Origin: Marivivens donghaensis
Lineage (GTDB): Bacteria > Pseudomonadota > Alphaproteobacteria > Rhodobacterales > Rhodobacteraceae
Assembly (NCBI RefSeq): GCF_011806565.1
Contig: NZ_JAATOP010000004.1
Span: 62,001 to 126,000 of the forward strand
Length of the DNA stretch: 64,000 nucleotides
Direction of reading: 5' to 3'
Positions 36,658-44,595 of the stretch are shown here, piece by piece. The stretch's first letter is position 1. Each line of letters begins with the position of its first letter. A program made the position numbers and the translations under genes. The notes under the pieces are model-generated. The model did no database searches. It was not told the origin of the DNA and worked only from the letters and a program-made list of their open reading frames with translations.

Positions 36658-37046
36658 TGCATAAGCACCGTGGCTTCCCTTCGCGCCTTCCGTCCTCGGA
36701 CTTCCAGTTCACCATCCGCCGCGCCAACCCGCGCGGTGTGACCCCGCTCGTCGCGCGCGAACGTTTCCGCGACCGCCGTCATGCCGACAAAAAGGCGGAC
36801 GAAGGTTTCATGGCGGCGCTCTGGCACCACTTCGGCGAAGAGCCGTTCGAGCGTGGCAACCTCGATGCGGGCCGTCTGGGCTGGCTGCTGGGCCGTGAGG
36901 TCGTGGCTGTCGACAAGGACGCGTTCGACCCCAACGATTATGAAGCGATGCTGCGCATCGACGTCGCCAAAGCGAAGATCAGCTTTCCGGCCGTGTTCGA
37001 TGAAGGCAGCGACTTCTTCGAAGAGGATGACGAGGAATGGGACTGA
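36657..37046 (+). CDS. Conserved-looking cytosolic protein of unknown function in the pcc locus
   Basis: The 129-residue protein begins MHKHRGFPSRLPSSDFQFTIRRANPRGVTPLVARERFRDRR and ends with a strongly acidic tail (DFFEEDDEEWD). No signal peptide or membrane segment is present. It starts at 36657 on a strong AAGGAGG and is coupled to the 26-codon frame. Basic N-terminus and acidic C-terminus suggest an RNA- or protein-binding adaptor, but this is speculation. I do not recognise a domain. Confidence 0.7.
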   Translation: MHKHRGFPSRLPSSDFQFTIRRANPRGVTPLVARERFRDRRHADKKADEGFMAALWHHFGEEPFERGNLDAGRLGWLLGREVVAVDKDAFDPNDYEAMLRIDVAKAKISFPAVFDEGSDFFEEDDEEWD

Positions 37047-37338
37047 TCGGCGCGCTTTGGCCGACGTCCTCTGACGCTCGGCAAAATACGGCCCACCCGC
37101 AGGGGGGTGAGCAAAATGCCATTGGGACACTGTCCAAGGCGTGCCAACATGTTTCTGCATCCTCGGATGCACACGTTTCCGAACGTTTCCCTTCCACGAT
37201 CCGGCCTGTTTCTCCAGTTTGCAGGTCGGATCTGTGGATGCGCGCTGGCGGAATGCCGCGCAAAAAAAGTTCCATCACTGCGGAACCCAATGGTTCCCGA
37301 TACTGTTATCCTTCCAACCATCAGAAGGGTATTTACAG
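37047..37338. other. 292-nt intergenic region before a small lipoprotein gene
   Basis: No convincing coding frame is present. The region holds a perfect inverted repeat GGAACC-caat-GGTTCC at 37282-37297, and GTTCC at 37269-37273 can alternatively pair with GGAAC at 37282-37286, so two mutually exclusive hairpins are possible. These precede the lipoprotein start by about 40-70 nt and could be an operator or a 5' leader structure. An A-rich run (CAAAAAAAG) sits just before them. I see no clear sigma-70-type promoter. Confidence 0.4.
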
Positions 37339-37542
37339 ATGTTCAAAGCTACTTGGATTGTCGCCGCAGTCGCAACTCTCGGCCTCTCGGCATGTCTCGA
37401 CACCGACCTCGAGCGCGGCCTTGCCGGCGCAACCGCTGGCGCTGTCGTCGCTGGCCAGACCAACGTTGATCCGGCAGTCGGCGCAGTCGCTGGCGGCGCA
37501 ATCGGCGTTACCTGCTCGAACTACTCGTCGGTTTGTAACTGA
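37339..37542 (+). CDS. Small glycine-zipper-like lipoprotein
   Basis: The 67-residue product starts at 37339 after AGAAGGG. It has a lipoprotein signal ending LSAC (Cys19) and a Gly/Ala-rich mature segment (GLAGATAGAVVAGQ, AVGAVAGGAIGV) resembling the glycine-zipper helix of small outer-membrane lipoproteins. Two cysteines lie near the C-terminus. It lies just before pccA, from which it is separated by a strong terminator. Function unknown. Confidence 0.75.
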   Translation: MFKATWIVAAVATLGLSACLDTDLERGLAGATAGAVVAGQTNVDPAVGAVAGGAIGVTCSNYSSVCN

Positions 37543-37580
37543 TAAGATTTCGCGTCCTTCGGGACGTCTGACTTCACTTG

Positions 37581-37618
37581 ACCGCCGTAGGGACCATTCC
37601 GTCCCTGCGGCGGTTTTG
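37581..37618 (+). terminator. Rho-independent terminator between the small lipoprotein gene and pccA
   Basis: A 13-bp stem with one mismatch (ACCGCCGTAGGGA at 37581-37593, TCCCTGCGGCGGT at 37602-37614) is followed by TTTG. It begins about 40 nt after the lipoprotein stop and ends 20 nt before the pccA start. A weaker CGTCC-ttc-GGGACG hairpin precedes it. pccA therefore either has a promoter overlapping this region or depends on read-through. Confidence 0.75.
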
Positions 37619-37638
37619 CATTCAAAGGACCCCTGCGC

Positions 37639-39639
37639 ATGTTCAAGAAGATCCTGATCGCCAACCGCGGCGAGATCGCCTGTCGTGTCATCAAGACGGC
37701 CCGCAAAATGGGCATCAAGACTGTCGCCGTCTACTCGGACGCCGACAAGAACGCGTTGCATGTGCAGATGGCTGACGAAGCTGTCCACATCGGCCCGCCG
37801 CCCGCGAACCAGTCGTACATCGTGATCGACAAGATCATGCAGGCGATCAAGGACACCGGCGCAGAGGCCGTCCATCCGGGGTATGGCTTCCTGTCGGAGA
37901 ACCCGAAGTTCGCCGAGGCTCTGGAAGCCGCTGGCGTTGCCTTCATCGGCCCGCCGGTCGGCGCGATCGAGGCGATGGGTGACAAAATCACCTCCAAGAA
38001 AATCGCGCAGGACGCTCAGGTGAACACCGTTCCGGGTTACATGGGTCTGATCGAGGATGCCGACGAGGCGGTGAAGATCTCGAACCAGATCGGCTATCCG
38101 GTGATGATCAAAGCCTCCGCCGGTGGCGGCGGTAAGGGGATGCGCATCGCGTGGAACGACGAAGAGGCCCGCGAAGGTTTCCAGTCCTCCAAGAACGAAG
38201 CCGCCAACAGCTTCGGTGATGACCGCATCTTCATCGAAAAGTTCGTCACGCAGCCGCGCCACATCGAAATTCAGGTCCTCGCCGACCAGCACGGCAACGC
38301 GGTGTATCTGCACGAGCGCGAATGCTCGATCCAGCGCCGTAACCAGAAGGTTGTGGAAGAGGCTCCGTCGCCATTCCTCGATGAAGCCACCCGCAAAGCC
38401 ATGGGCGAGCAATCCGTCGCGCTGGCCAAGGCCGTGGGTTACGCCTCTGCCGGTACCGTCGAATTCATCGTCGATGGCGACCGCAACTTCTACTTCCTCG
38501 AAATGAACACCCGCCTTCAGGTGGAACACCCCGTCACCGAACTGATCACCGGCATCGACCTTGTCGAGCAGATGATCCGCGTCGCCAACGGTGAGACCCT
38601 GCCGTTCAAGCAGGAAGACCTGAAGATCAACGGCTGGGCCATCGAGAACCGCCTCTATGCCGAAGACCCGTACCGCAACTTCCTGCCGTCCATCGGCCGC
38701 CTGACCCGCTACCGTCCCCCCGTCGAGGGCCAGACCCAGACCGGCGGCATCGTGCGCAACGATACCGGCGTCTACGAAGGGGGCGAGATCAGCATGTACT
38801 ACGACCCGATGATCGCAAAGCTCTGCACGTGGGGTGAAACCCGCGCCGATGCGATCGAGGAAATGCGCGTGGCGCTCGACACGTTCGAAGTCGAAGGCAT
38901 CGGTCACAACCTGCCGTTCGTCGCGGCCGTGATGGATCACGAGCGTTTCACCTCGGGCAATATGACAACCGCGTTCATCGCTGAGGAATACCCCGAGGGC
39001 TTCGATGGCGTGACGTTGCCTGATGCTGATCTGGTGAAGGTCGCAGCCGCCGCTGCCGCCATGAACCGCGTTGCCGAAATCCGCCGCACCCGCGTGTCGG
39101 GCCGCATGAGCAACCACGAGCGCCGCGTTGGCACCGAATGGCACGTCGCTGTTCAGGGGCAGGAGTTCGTGCTCGACATCGACGCTGACAAGGACGGCTC
39201 GAACGTCACGATCAACGGCAAAACCATGCGTGTCGAAAGCGACTGGACGCCGGGCGATAGCCTTGCCCGTCTGTCGGTCGGCGGTGAAAGCCTCGTTCTG
39301 AAGGTCGAAAAGATCACGCAGGGCTTCCGCATCCGTCTGCGCGGCGCCGACCTCAAGGTCCACGTTCGCACCCCGCGTCAGGCCGAACTGGCCAAGCTGA
39401 TGCCGGAGAAACTGCCGCCAGATACCTCGAAGCTGCTGCTCTGCCCGATGCCGGGTCTGATCGTGAAGATCAACGTCGAGGTCGGCGACGAGGTTCAGGA
39501 AGGGCAGGCGCTCTGCACCGTCGAGGCGATGAAGATGGAAAACATCCTTCGCGCCGAACGTCGCGGTGTGGTCAAGCAGGTCAACGCCGCAGCGGGCGAC
39601 AGCCTCGCCGTGGACGACGTGATCATCGAATTCGAGTGA
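37639..39639 (+). CDS. pccA: Propionyl-CoA carboxylase alpha chain (biotin carboxylase and biotin carrier)
   Basis: The 666-residue protein has a biotin-carboxylase domain (residues about 1-450: FKKILIANRGEIACRVIKTA, the ATP-grasp KASAGGGGKGMRIAW, HIEIQVLADQHGN, RECSIQRRNQK and FLEMNTRLQVEHPVTE), a BT middle domain and a C-terminal biotinyl domain with EAMKMEN, where Lys632 would be biotinylated. It forms holoenzyme with PccB. The separation from pccB by small genes is also known in Rhodobacter relatives. Confidence 0.97.
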   Translation: MFKKILIANRGEIACRVIKTARKMGIKTVAVYSDADKNALHVQMADEAVHIGPPPANQSYIVIDKIMQAIKDTGAEAVHPGYGFLSENPKFAEALEAAGVAFIGPPVGAIEAMGDKITSKKIAQDAQVNTVPGYMGLIEDADEAVKISNQIGYPVMIKASAGGGGKGMRIAWNDEEAREGFQSSKNEAANSFGDDRIFIEKFVTQPRHIEIQVLADQHGNAVYLHERECSIQRRNQKVVEEAPSPFLDEATRKAMGEQSVALAKAVGYASAGTVEFIVDGDRNFYFLEMNTRLQVEHPVTELITGIDLVEQMIRVANGETLPFKQEDLKINGWAIENRLYAEDPYRNFLPSIGRLTRYRPPVEGQTQTGGIVRNDTGVYEGGEISMYYDPMIAKLCTWGETRADAIEEMRVALDTFEVEGIGHNLPFVAAVMDHERFTSGNMTTAFIAEEYPEGFDGVTLPDADLVKVAAAAAAMNRVAEIRRTRVSGRMSNHERRVGTEWHVAVQGQEFVLDIDADKDGSNVTINGKTMRVESDWTPGDSLARLSVGGESLVLKVEKITQGFRIRLRGADLKVHVRTPRQAELAKLMPEKLPPDTSKLLLCPMPGLIVKINVEVGDEVQEGQALCTVEAMKMENILRAERRGVVKQVNAAAGDSLAVDDVIIEFE

Positions 39640-39679
39640 TCGGGCAGGGCGGACATATCACGGGCCCGCTCCGGCGGGC

Positions 39680-40147
39680 TTACCGCCCGATGCGGACCGA
39701 GCCTGCTTCCTGCATACGCAGCGGGGAGCGGTCGATGGTCCGTGTGATCTCGTGCACTTCCCACGGTGCGGGCTTGCGCAAGGCAACGCGCCCGTCCTTG
39801 TCGATCAGCACCATCGCAAACCCATGCGGGCGGAGTTTCGACCGCAAGGCGCTGCGTTCGTCCGGTTCGGCATCGGTCACAACGATCACATCGCGCTCCG
39901 CCAGCTCGCCCATGTCTTCGAGCAGCAGCGCCACCTGTTCCTGGTACTGCGGGTCGAACGTGGTTTCGGCAAAGACGACCACGATCCGCGCGCGCCACAT
40001 CAGCGCATCGGGATCGACGTCTGCTGCGTCGAAGATCTGCAACGGATTTTCCTGCCACTGTTCCAGCAGCGGCGGGTCCTGCACGTCCTGTGCCGAGGCA
40101 AAGGCGGGCAAAGCGCAACAAAGTGCAAGCGCGAGTAAGTGCTTCAT
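39680..40147 (-). CDS. DUF4174 exported protein
   Basis: The 155-residue product has a signal peptide (MKHLLALALCCALPAFASA) and a mature domain of about 110 residues with a thioredoxin-like pattern of alternating strands (RIVVVFAETTFDPQYQEQ, RDVIVVTDAEPDE, GFAMVLIDKDGRVALRKPAPW), matching DUF4174. It is probably periplasmic. The upstream ATG at 40165 is a less likely start. It lies antiparallel between pccA and the mutase gene and is the only minus-strand gene in that interval. Confidence 0.85.
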   Translation of the reverse strand: MKHLLALALCCALPAFASAQDVQDPPLLEQWQENPLQIFDAADVDPDALMWRARIVVVFAETTFDPQYQEQVALLLEDMGELAERDVIVVTDAEPDERSALRSKLRPHGFAMVLIDKDGRVALRKPAPWEVHEITRTIDRSPLRMQEAGSVRIGR

Positions 40148-40212
40148 ACCTCTCAATATAGGCATCTTAGTGCCGGACGCTAAGAGGGCAAATTCCCTTT
40201 TGGTGCGACAAA

Positions 40213-40254
40213 TTTCGCAAACCGCCCCAACCGGCGGTCTGACTTTGCATTTGC
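40213..40254. promoter_or_regulatory. Degenerate TTTGCAAA-like sites before the methylmalonyl-CoA mutase gene
   Basis: TTTCGCAAA at 40213-40221 and TTTGCATTTGC at 40244-40254 resemble the perfect sites before pccR and pccB. They lie 40-80 nt upstream of the mutase start, in the divergent region with the DUF4174 gene. They could be weaker PccR sites; the match is imperfect. Confidence 0.35.
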
Positions 40255-40290
40255 GGCGCAACCTGCGCCCCTGTTCACGGAGGACGGAGA

Positions 40291-42417
40291 ATGGGTAACA
40301 AGGATACTTGGGCCGCAATGGCCGAAAAGGAACTCAAGGGCCGTTCGCCGGACGATCTGGTGTGGAACACGCTTGAGGGCATCGCGGTCAAACCGCTCTA
40401 CACGTCCGAAGACACCGAGGGCCTTGAGCACCTCGGCTCTATGCCAGGCGAAGCGCCGTTCACCCGCGGCCCCCGCGCGACCATGTACGCTGGCCGTCCG
40501 TGGACGATCCGCCAGTACGCGGGCTTCTCGACCGCCGAGGAATCGAACGCCTTCTACCGCAAGGCGCTGGCCGCAGGTCAGCAGGGTGTGTCGGTCGCCT
40601 TCGACCTCGCGACCCACCGCGGCTACGACAGCGACCACCCGCGCGTCGAAGGTGACGTGGGTAAGGCGGGCGTTGCCATCGACAGCGTCGAGGACATGAA
40701 GATCCTCTTCGACGGCATCCCGCTCGACCAGATTTCGGTCTCCATGACCATGAACGGCGCGGTCATTCCGATCCTCGCGAACTTCATCGTCACCGGCGAA
40801 GAGCAGGGCGTTGATCGCAGCCTGCTGTCCGGCACGATCCAGAACGACATCCTCAAGGAGTTCATGGTCCGCAACACCTACGTCTATCCGCCCGAAGCCT
40901 CGATGCGGATCATTGCGGACATCATCGAATACACCTCGAACGAGATGCCGAAGTTCAACTCGATCTCGATTTCCGGCTATCACATGCAGGAAGCGGGCGC
41001 GAACCTCGTGCAGGAGCTTGCCTACACGCTGGCCGATGGCCGTGAATACGTCCGCACCGCGATTGCAGCAGGTATGGACGTGGACAAGTTCGCACCGCGC
41101 CTGTCGTTCTTCTTTGCCATCGGCATGAACTTCTTCATGGAAGCGGCCAAACTGCGCGCAGCCCGTTTGCTGTGGCACCGCATCATGTCGGAGTTCAATC
41201 CGCAGAAGCCGGGTTCGTCGATGCTCCGCACGCACTGCCAGACCTCGGGCGTGTCGCTTCAGGAACAGGACCCTTACAACAACGTGGTCCGTACCGCTTA
41301 CGAGGCGATGGCCGCCGCGCTGGGCGGCACCCAGTCGCTGCACACCAACGCGCTGGACGAGGCGATTGCGCTGCCGACCGAATTTTCGGCCCGCATCGCC
41401 CGCAACACCCAGCTGATCCTGCAAGAAGAGACCGGCGTCACCAACGTCGTCGATCCGCTGGCGGGTTCCTACTACGTCGAAAGCCTCACCGCGCAGCTGG
41501 CCGAAGAGGCTTGGAAGCTGATCGAAGAGGTCGAGGAAATGGGCGGCATGACCAAGGCCGTTGCCTCGGGTATGCCCAAGCTCCGCATCGAGGAAAGCGC
41601 CGCCAAGCGTCAGGCCATGATCGACCGTGGTGACGAAGTGATCGTCGGCGTGAACAAGTATCGCCTCGCCAAGGAAGAGCCGATCGACATCCTAGACATC
41701 GACAACCGCGCCGTTCGCGAAGCGCAGGTCGCCCGTATCGAGCGCACCCGTGCGAACCGCGACGAGGCCGCATGTCAGGCCACTCTCGAAGAACTGACCC
41801 GCCGCGCCAAGGAAGGCGGCAATCTGCTCGAGGCTGCCGTCGACGCCGCCCTTGCCCGTGCCACCGTGGGAGAAATCAGCATGGCAATGGAGAAGGAATT
41901 CGGTCGTCACCGCGCCGAGGTCAAAACCCTCGCTGGTGTTTACGGTGCAGCTTACGAAGGCGACGAAGGTTTCGCCGCGATCCAGAAATCGGTCGAAGCC
42001 TTTGCCGAAGAAGAAGGCCGCCGCCCGCGTATGCTCGTGGTCAAGATGGGGCAGGACGGTCACGACCGCGGCGCCAAGGTTATCGCCACCGCCTTTGCCG
42101 ACATCGGCTTCGACGTTGACGTCGGCCCGCTATTCCAGACCCCCGCAGAGGCCGCGCAGGACGCCATCGACAACGACGTCCACGTCGTCGGCATTTCTTC
42201 GCAGGCCGCAGGTCACAAGACGCTGGCACCGCAGCTTGTGCAGGCGCTCAAGGACGCTGGCGCTGACGATATCATCGTTATCTGCGGCGGCGTGATCCCG
42301 CAGCAGGACTACCAGTTCCTCTATGACAGCGGCGTCAAAGCGATCTTCGGCCCGGGGACCAACATTCCCAAAGCGGCGGAGGATATCCTCCAGATCATCC
42401 GCGACACCCGCGCCTAA
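40291..42417 (+). CDS. Methylmalonyl-CoA mutase
   Basis: This adenosylcobalamin enzyme converts (R)-methylmalonyl-CoA to succinyl-CoA. The 708-residue protein has the substrate-binding TIM barrel ([79 protein letters not shown]) and the C-terminal B12-binding domain with [11 protein letters not shown], where His591 would ligate cobalt. It is the single-chain type. It completes propionyl-CoA assimilation with PccAB; the epimerase must be encoded elsewhere. Confidence 0.97.
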   Translation: MGNKDTWAAMAEKELKGRSPDDLVWNTLEGIAVKPLYTSEDTEGLEHLGSMPGEAPFTRGPRATMYAGRPWTIRQYAGFSTAEESNAFYRKALAAGQQGVSVAFDLATHRGYDSDHPRVEGDVGKAGVAIDSVEDMKILFDGIPLDQISVSMTMNGAVIPILANFIVTGEEQGVDRSLLSGTIQNDILKEFMVRNTYVYPPEASMRIIADIIEYTSNEMPKFNSISISGYHMQEAGANLVQELAYTLADGREYVRTAIAAGMDVDKFAPRLSFFFAIGMNFFMEAAKLRAARLLWHRIMSEFNPQKPGSSMLRTHCQTSGVSLQEQDPYNNVVRTAYEAMAAALGGTQSLHTNALDEAIALPTEFSARIARNTQLILQEETGVTNVVDPLAGSYYVESLTAQLAEEAWKLIEEVEEMGGMTKAVASGMPKLRIEESAAKRQAMIDRGDEVIVGVNKYRLAKEEPIDILDIDNRAVREAQVARIERTRANRDEAACQATLEELTRRAKEGGNLLEAAVDAALARATVGEISMAMEKEFGRHRAEVKTLAGVYGAAYEGDEGFAAIQKSVEAFAEEEGRRPRMLVVKMGQDGHDRGAKVIATAFADIGFDVDVGPLFQTPAEAAQDAIDNDVHVVGISSQAAGHKTLAPQLVQALKDAGADDIIVICGGVIPQQDYQFLYDSGVKAIFGPGTNIPKAAEDILQIIRDTRA

Positions 42418-42420
42418 CAA

Positions 42421-42449
42421 AAAAGCCCCGCCAGATCGGCGGGGCTTTT
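42421..42449. terminator. Bidirectional terminator between the mutase gene and nhaA
   Basis: A perfect 12-bp stem, AAAAGCCCCGCC with GGCGGGGCTTTT, encloses a 5-nt loop, with A-run and T-run on opposite sides. It starts 4 nt after the mutase stop and ends 18 nt before the nhaA stop, so it can terminate both convergent transcripts. Confidence 0.92.
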
Positions 42450-42466
42450 CGTTTCAGGGCAGGTCG

Positions 42467-43711
42467 TTATTGGCTGCCGCCTTGGATAACGGGGCTTTCT
42501 TTGACGTCAGCTGCCGCATGAGGATCAGCGCGGTCGGCCTTTTCGGCCTTGGCCACCGGAACACTGCGCAGAACGATGTAGCCGGTGATGGCCGACAGGA
42601 TCGAACCTGCAAGCACGCCGATACGAACCTCGTTCATGTAGACGCTGCCGTCACCGAAGCTCAGGCCACCGATGAATAGGGACATCGTGAAACCGATACC
42701 CGCAAGACAGCTCACACCGTAGATGTGGCGCCACGTGACACCGTAGGGCAGCTTCGCGATACCCGTTTTCACCAAAATCCACGTTATGCCGAAGACACCG
42801 ATCTTCTTACCGAAGTAGAGGCCCAGCACGATACCGATCACGACGGGCGAGAAGACCTGATCCCAAGTGATACCCGTCAGCACGACGCCAGCATTGGCGA
42901 AGGCAAAGATCGGAACGATCAGGAAGAAGACGTAATCGGACAGCGAGTCCTCGACCGCGTGAAGCGGCGACTTGCCGTATTTGTCCTTCAGCGGAATGAA
43001 GAACGCGGTAATGACACCGGCCAGCGTTGCGTGAACGCCCGACTTCAGCACGAAAATCCACAGGATAATGCCGAGCAGAATGGACGGCGCGACGCGGTGG
43101 TAGCCCTTCCAGTTGCGGTACCACAGACCAGCCAGCGGCAGCAGCGCGAGGAACAGGTAATCGACCTTCAGGTCGGCCGTGTAGAACATCGCGATGATGA
43201 GGATTGCACCGAGGTCATCGAGGATCGCGAGCGTCAGCAGGAACACCTTCAGCGCCGCAGGAATGCGGTTACCGAGGAGCGCCATCACACCGACAGCAAA
43301 TGCGATGTCGGTCGCGGCGGGGATCGCCCAGCCGTGGACCGTTTCGGGGTTGGACCAGTTGATGATCGCGTAAATCAGCGAAGGCACCGCCATACCGCCG
43401 ACAGCCGCGGCACCCGGAAGGATGACATCACGCGGGTTCTTCAGCTTTCCTTCCAGCATCTCGCGTTTGAGTTCGAGGCCGATAAGGAAGAAGAAAATTG
43501 CCATCAAGCCGTCGTTGATCCATAATATCAACGCCTTTTCAATGCCTTCACCGCCGAATGTTACGGCGAAATATGTGTTGAGAATTCCGTGGTAGGTGTC
43601 CGTCAGCGCAGAGTTGGCGACGATCAGCGCAAGCACGGCCGAAACCATTAAGACGATACCGCCTGCCGCGTCGTGGCGGAAAAAACGGTCGAGTGCAGAA
43701 GCAAGTGACAT
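42467..43711 (-). CDS. nhaA: Na+/H+ antiporter NhaA
   Basis: The 414-residue protein has about twelve membrane helices and the NhaA features FFFLIGLELKREMLEGKL, AIPAATDIAFAVGVMALLGNRIP and LAILDDLGAILIIAMFY, where the DD pair corresponds to the Na+-binding aspartates 163/164 of E. coli NhaA. It exchanges external protons for cytosolic Na+ or Li+ and fits life in salt water. A C-terminal hydrophilic tail of about 30 residues is present. Its upstream leader may be structured. Confidence 0.95.
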   Translation of the reverse strand: MSLASALDRFFRHDAAGGIVLMVSAVLALIVANSALTDTYHGILNTYFAVTFGGEGIEKALILWINDGLMAIFFFLIGLELKREMLEGKLKNPRDVILPGAAAVGGMAVPSLIYAIINWSNPETVHGWAIPAATDIAFAVGVMALLGNRIPAALKVFLLTLAILDDLGAILIIAMFYTADLKVDYLFLALLPLAGLWYRNWKGYHRVAPSILLGIILWIFVLKSGVHATLAGVITAFFIPLKDKYGKSPLHAVEDSLSDYVFFLIVPIFAFANAGVVLTGITWDQVFSPVVIGIVLGLYFGKKIGVFGITWILVKTGIAKLPYGVTWRHIYGVSCLAGIGFTMSLFIGGLSFGDGSVYMNEVRIGVLAGSILSAITGYIVLRSVPVAKAEKADRADPHAAADVKESPVIQGGSQ

Positions 43712-43731
43712 AAGTATCCGGTCGTTTGTGT

Positions 43732-43781
43732 GATCTATCGTAGTGACTTATGCGTGAGCCTCTCGTCATCAATAGGTGATC
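43732..43781 (-). promoter_or_regulatory. Possible structured 5' leader of nhaA
   Basis: In the nhaA transcript, GATC-acc-TAT (43781-43772) can pair with ATAGATC (43738-43732). Inside, TGAC (43768-43765) pairs with GTCA (43747-43744), closing a 17-nt loop that starts GAGAGGCTCACGC. The position, about 20-70 nt before the start codon, and the compact nested stems are compatible with an nhaA-I (Li+/Na+-responsive) leader RNA, but I could not compare it with the consensus, so this is a candidate only. Confidence 0.35.
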
Positions 43782-43845
43782 TTGGGAACTTCGTCGCATC
43801 TACGCACAAAAACCGTGGAAATCTGGGTGATTTAGCTCTTTCATG

Positions 43846-43875
43846 TGACGAGAGGTCGCGTCAAAAAGACGTCTC
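43846..43875 (+). other. Inverted copy of the TGACGAGAGG element, upstream of the TerB/DnaJ gene
   Basis: TGACGAGAGG at 43846-43855 repeats, on the opposite strand, the 10-mer in the nhaA leader (43759-43768). It is followed by CGTC-aaaaa-GACG and TCTCT, which with AGAG can form a small hairpin. It lies about 40-65 nt before the start of the TerB/DnaJ gene. It could be a second RNA element or one half of a shared DNA-binding site. Confidence 0.35.
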
Positions 43876-43911
43876 TGGTAATTAGCTGAACTGAATGGTG
43901 TAGATATCGTC

Positions 43912-44595
43912 ATGTCGATCTGGTCCCGCATTGCTGACGCCATTTCCGCGCTTCGCCACGGCGAAGGGCTGGCTGCGGTGTTCGACAAGCTACGCAACCC
44001 GCCGGAAAAGTCCGTCGGCTTTGCGATTGCGGTCATCGCGCTGGGGGCCAAGATGGCCAAGGCCGACGGTCTCGTGACCCGCGACGAGGTCACGGCCTTC
44101 CGCGAGGTATTTGCGATCAATCAGGCGGATGAGGCGAACGCGGCCAAGGTCTTCAACCTCGCCCGTCAGGACGTTGCCGGATTCGAGGACTCCGCCCGCC
44201 GCATCGCCCGCATGTTTCAGGACGACGCCCAGCCGCTCCGCGATTTGATGGAGGGTCTCTTCCACATCGCGATGGCCGACGGCGAATACCACGACGCCGA
44301 GGACCAGTTCCTGCGCAGCGTGGCCGAGATTTTCGGCTTCGACGAACGCTGTTTCCGCGTGATCCGCGCCCGTTTCGTCGATGATGCCGAGCGTGATCCC
44401 TACGACGTGCTCGGCGTGACCCCGCAGACCCCGATTGCCGACATCCGCAAGGCGTGGCGCAACGCTGTCCGCGACAACCACCCTGACCGGATGCTCGCCC
44501 GCGGCGTTCCGCAGGAAGCGATCAAACTGGCCGAACGCCGTCTCATCGACGTCAACCGCGCGTGGGAAGAGATCAACGACAAAGCCGCCGCATGA
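43912..44595 (+). CDS. TerB/DnaJ-domain protein (DjlA-like)
   Basis: The 227-residue protein has a TerB-like helical domain (about residues 35-155: GFAIAVIALGAKMAKADGLVTRDEV and LFHIAMADGEYHDAEDQFL) and a C-terminal J domain (DPYDVLGVTPQTPIADIRKAWR with the HPD motif in DNHPDRML), which recruits DnaK. E. coli DjlA has an N-terminal membrane helix that is not obvious here. It would be a co-chaperone of unknown client. It overlaps the next gene by 4 nt (ATGA). Confidence 0.9.
   Translation: MSIWSRIADAISALRHGEGLAAVFDKLRNPPEKSVGFAIAVIALGAKMAKADGLVTRDEVTAFREVFAINQADEANAAKVFNLARQDVAGFEDSARRIARMFQDDAQPLRDLMEGLFHIAMADGEYHDAEDQFLRSVAEIFGFDERCFRVIRARFVDDAERDPYDVLGVTPQTPIADIRKAWRNAVRDNHPDRMLARGVPQEAIKLAERRLIDVNRAWEEINDKAAA

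Noticed and set aside
37333-39363. Minus-strand frame of 676 codons opposite pccA
   Set aside because: It is a shadow of a gene with full biotin-carboxylase motifs, and its composition (many Val, Asp, His, Arg) shows no family resemblance.
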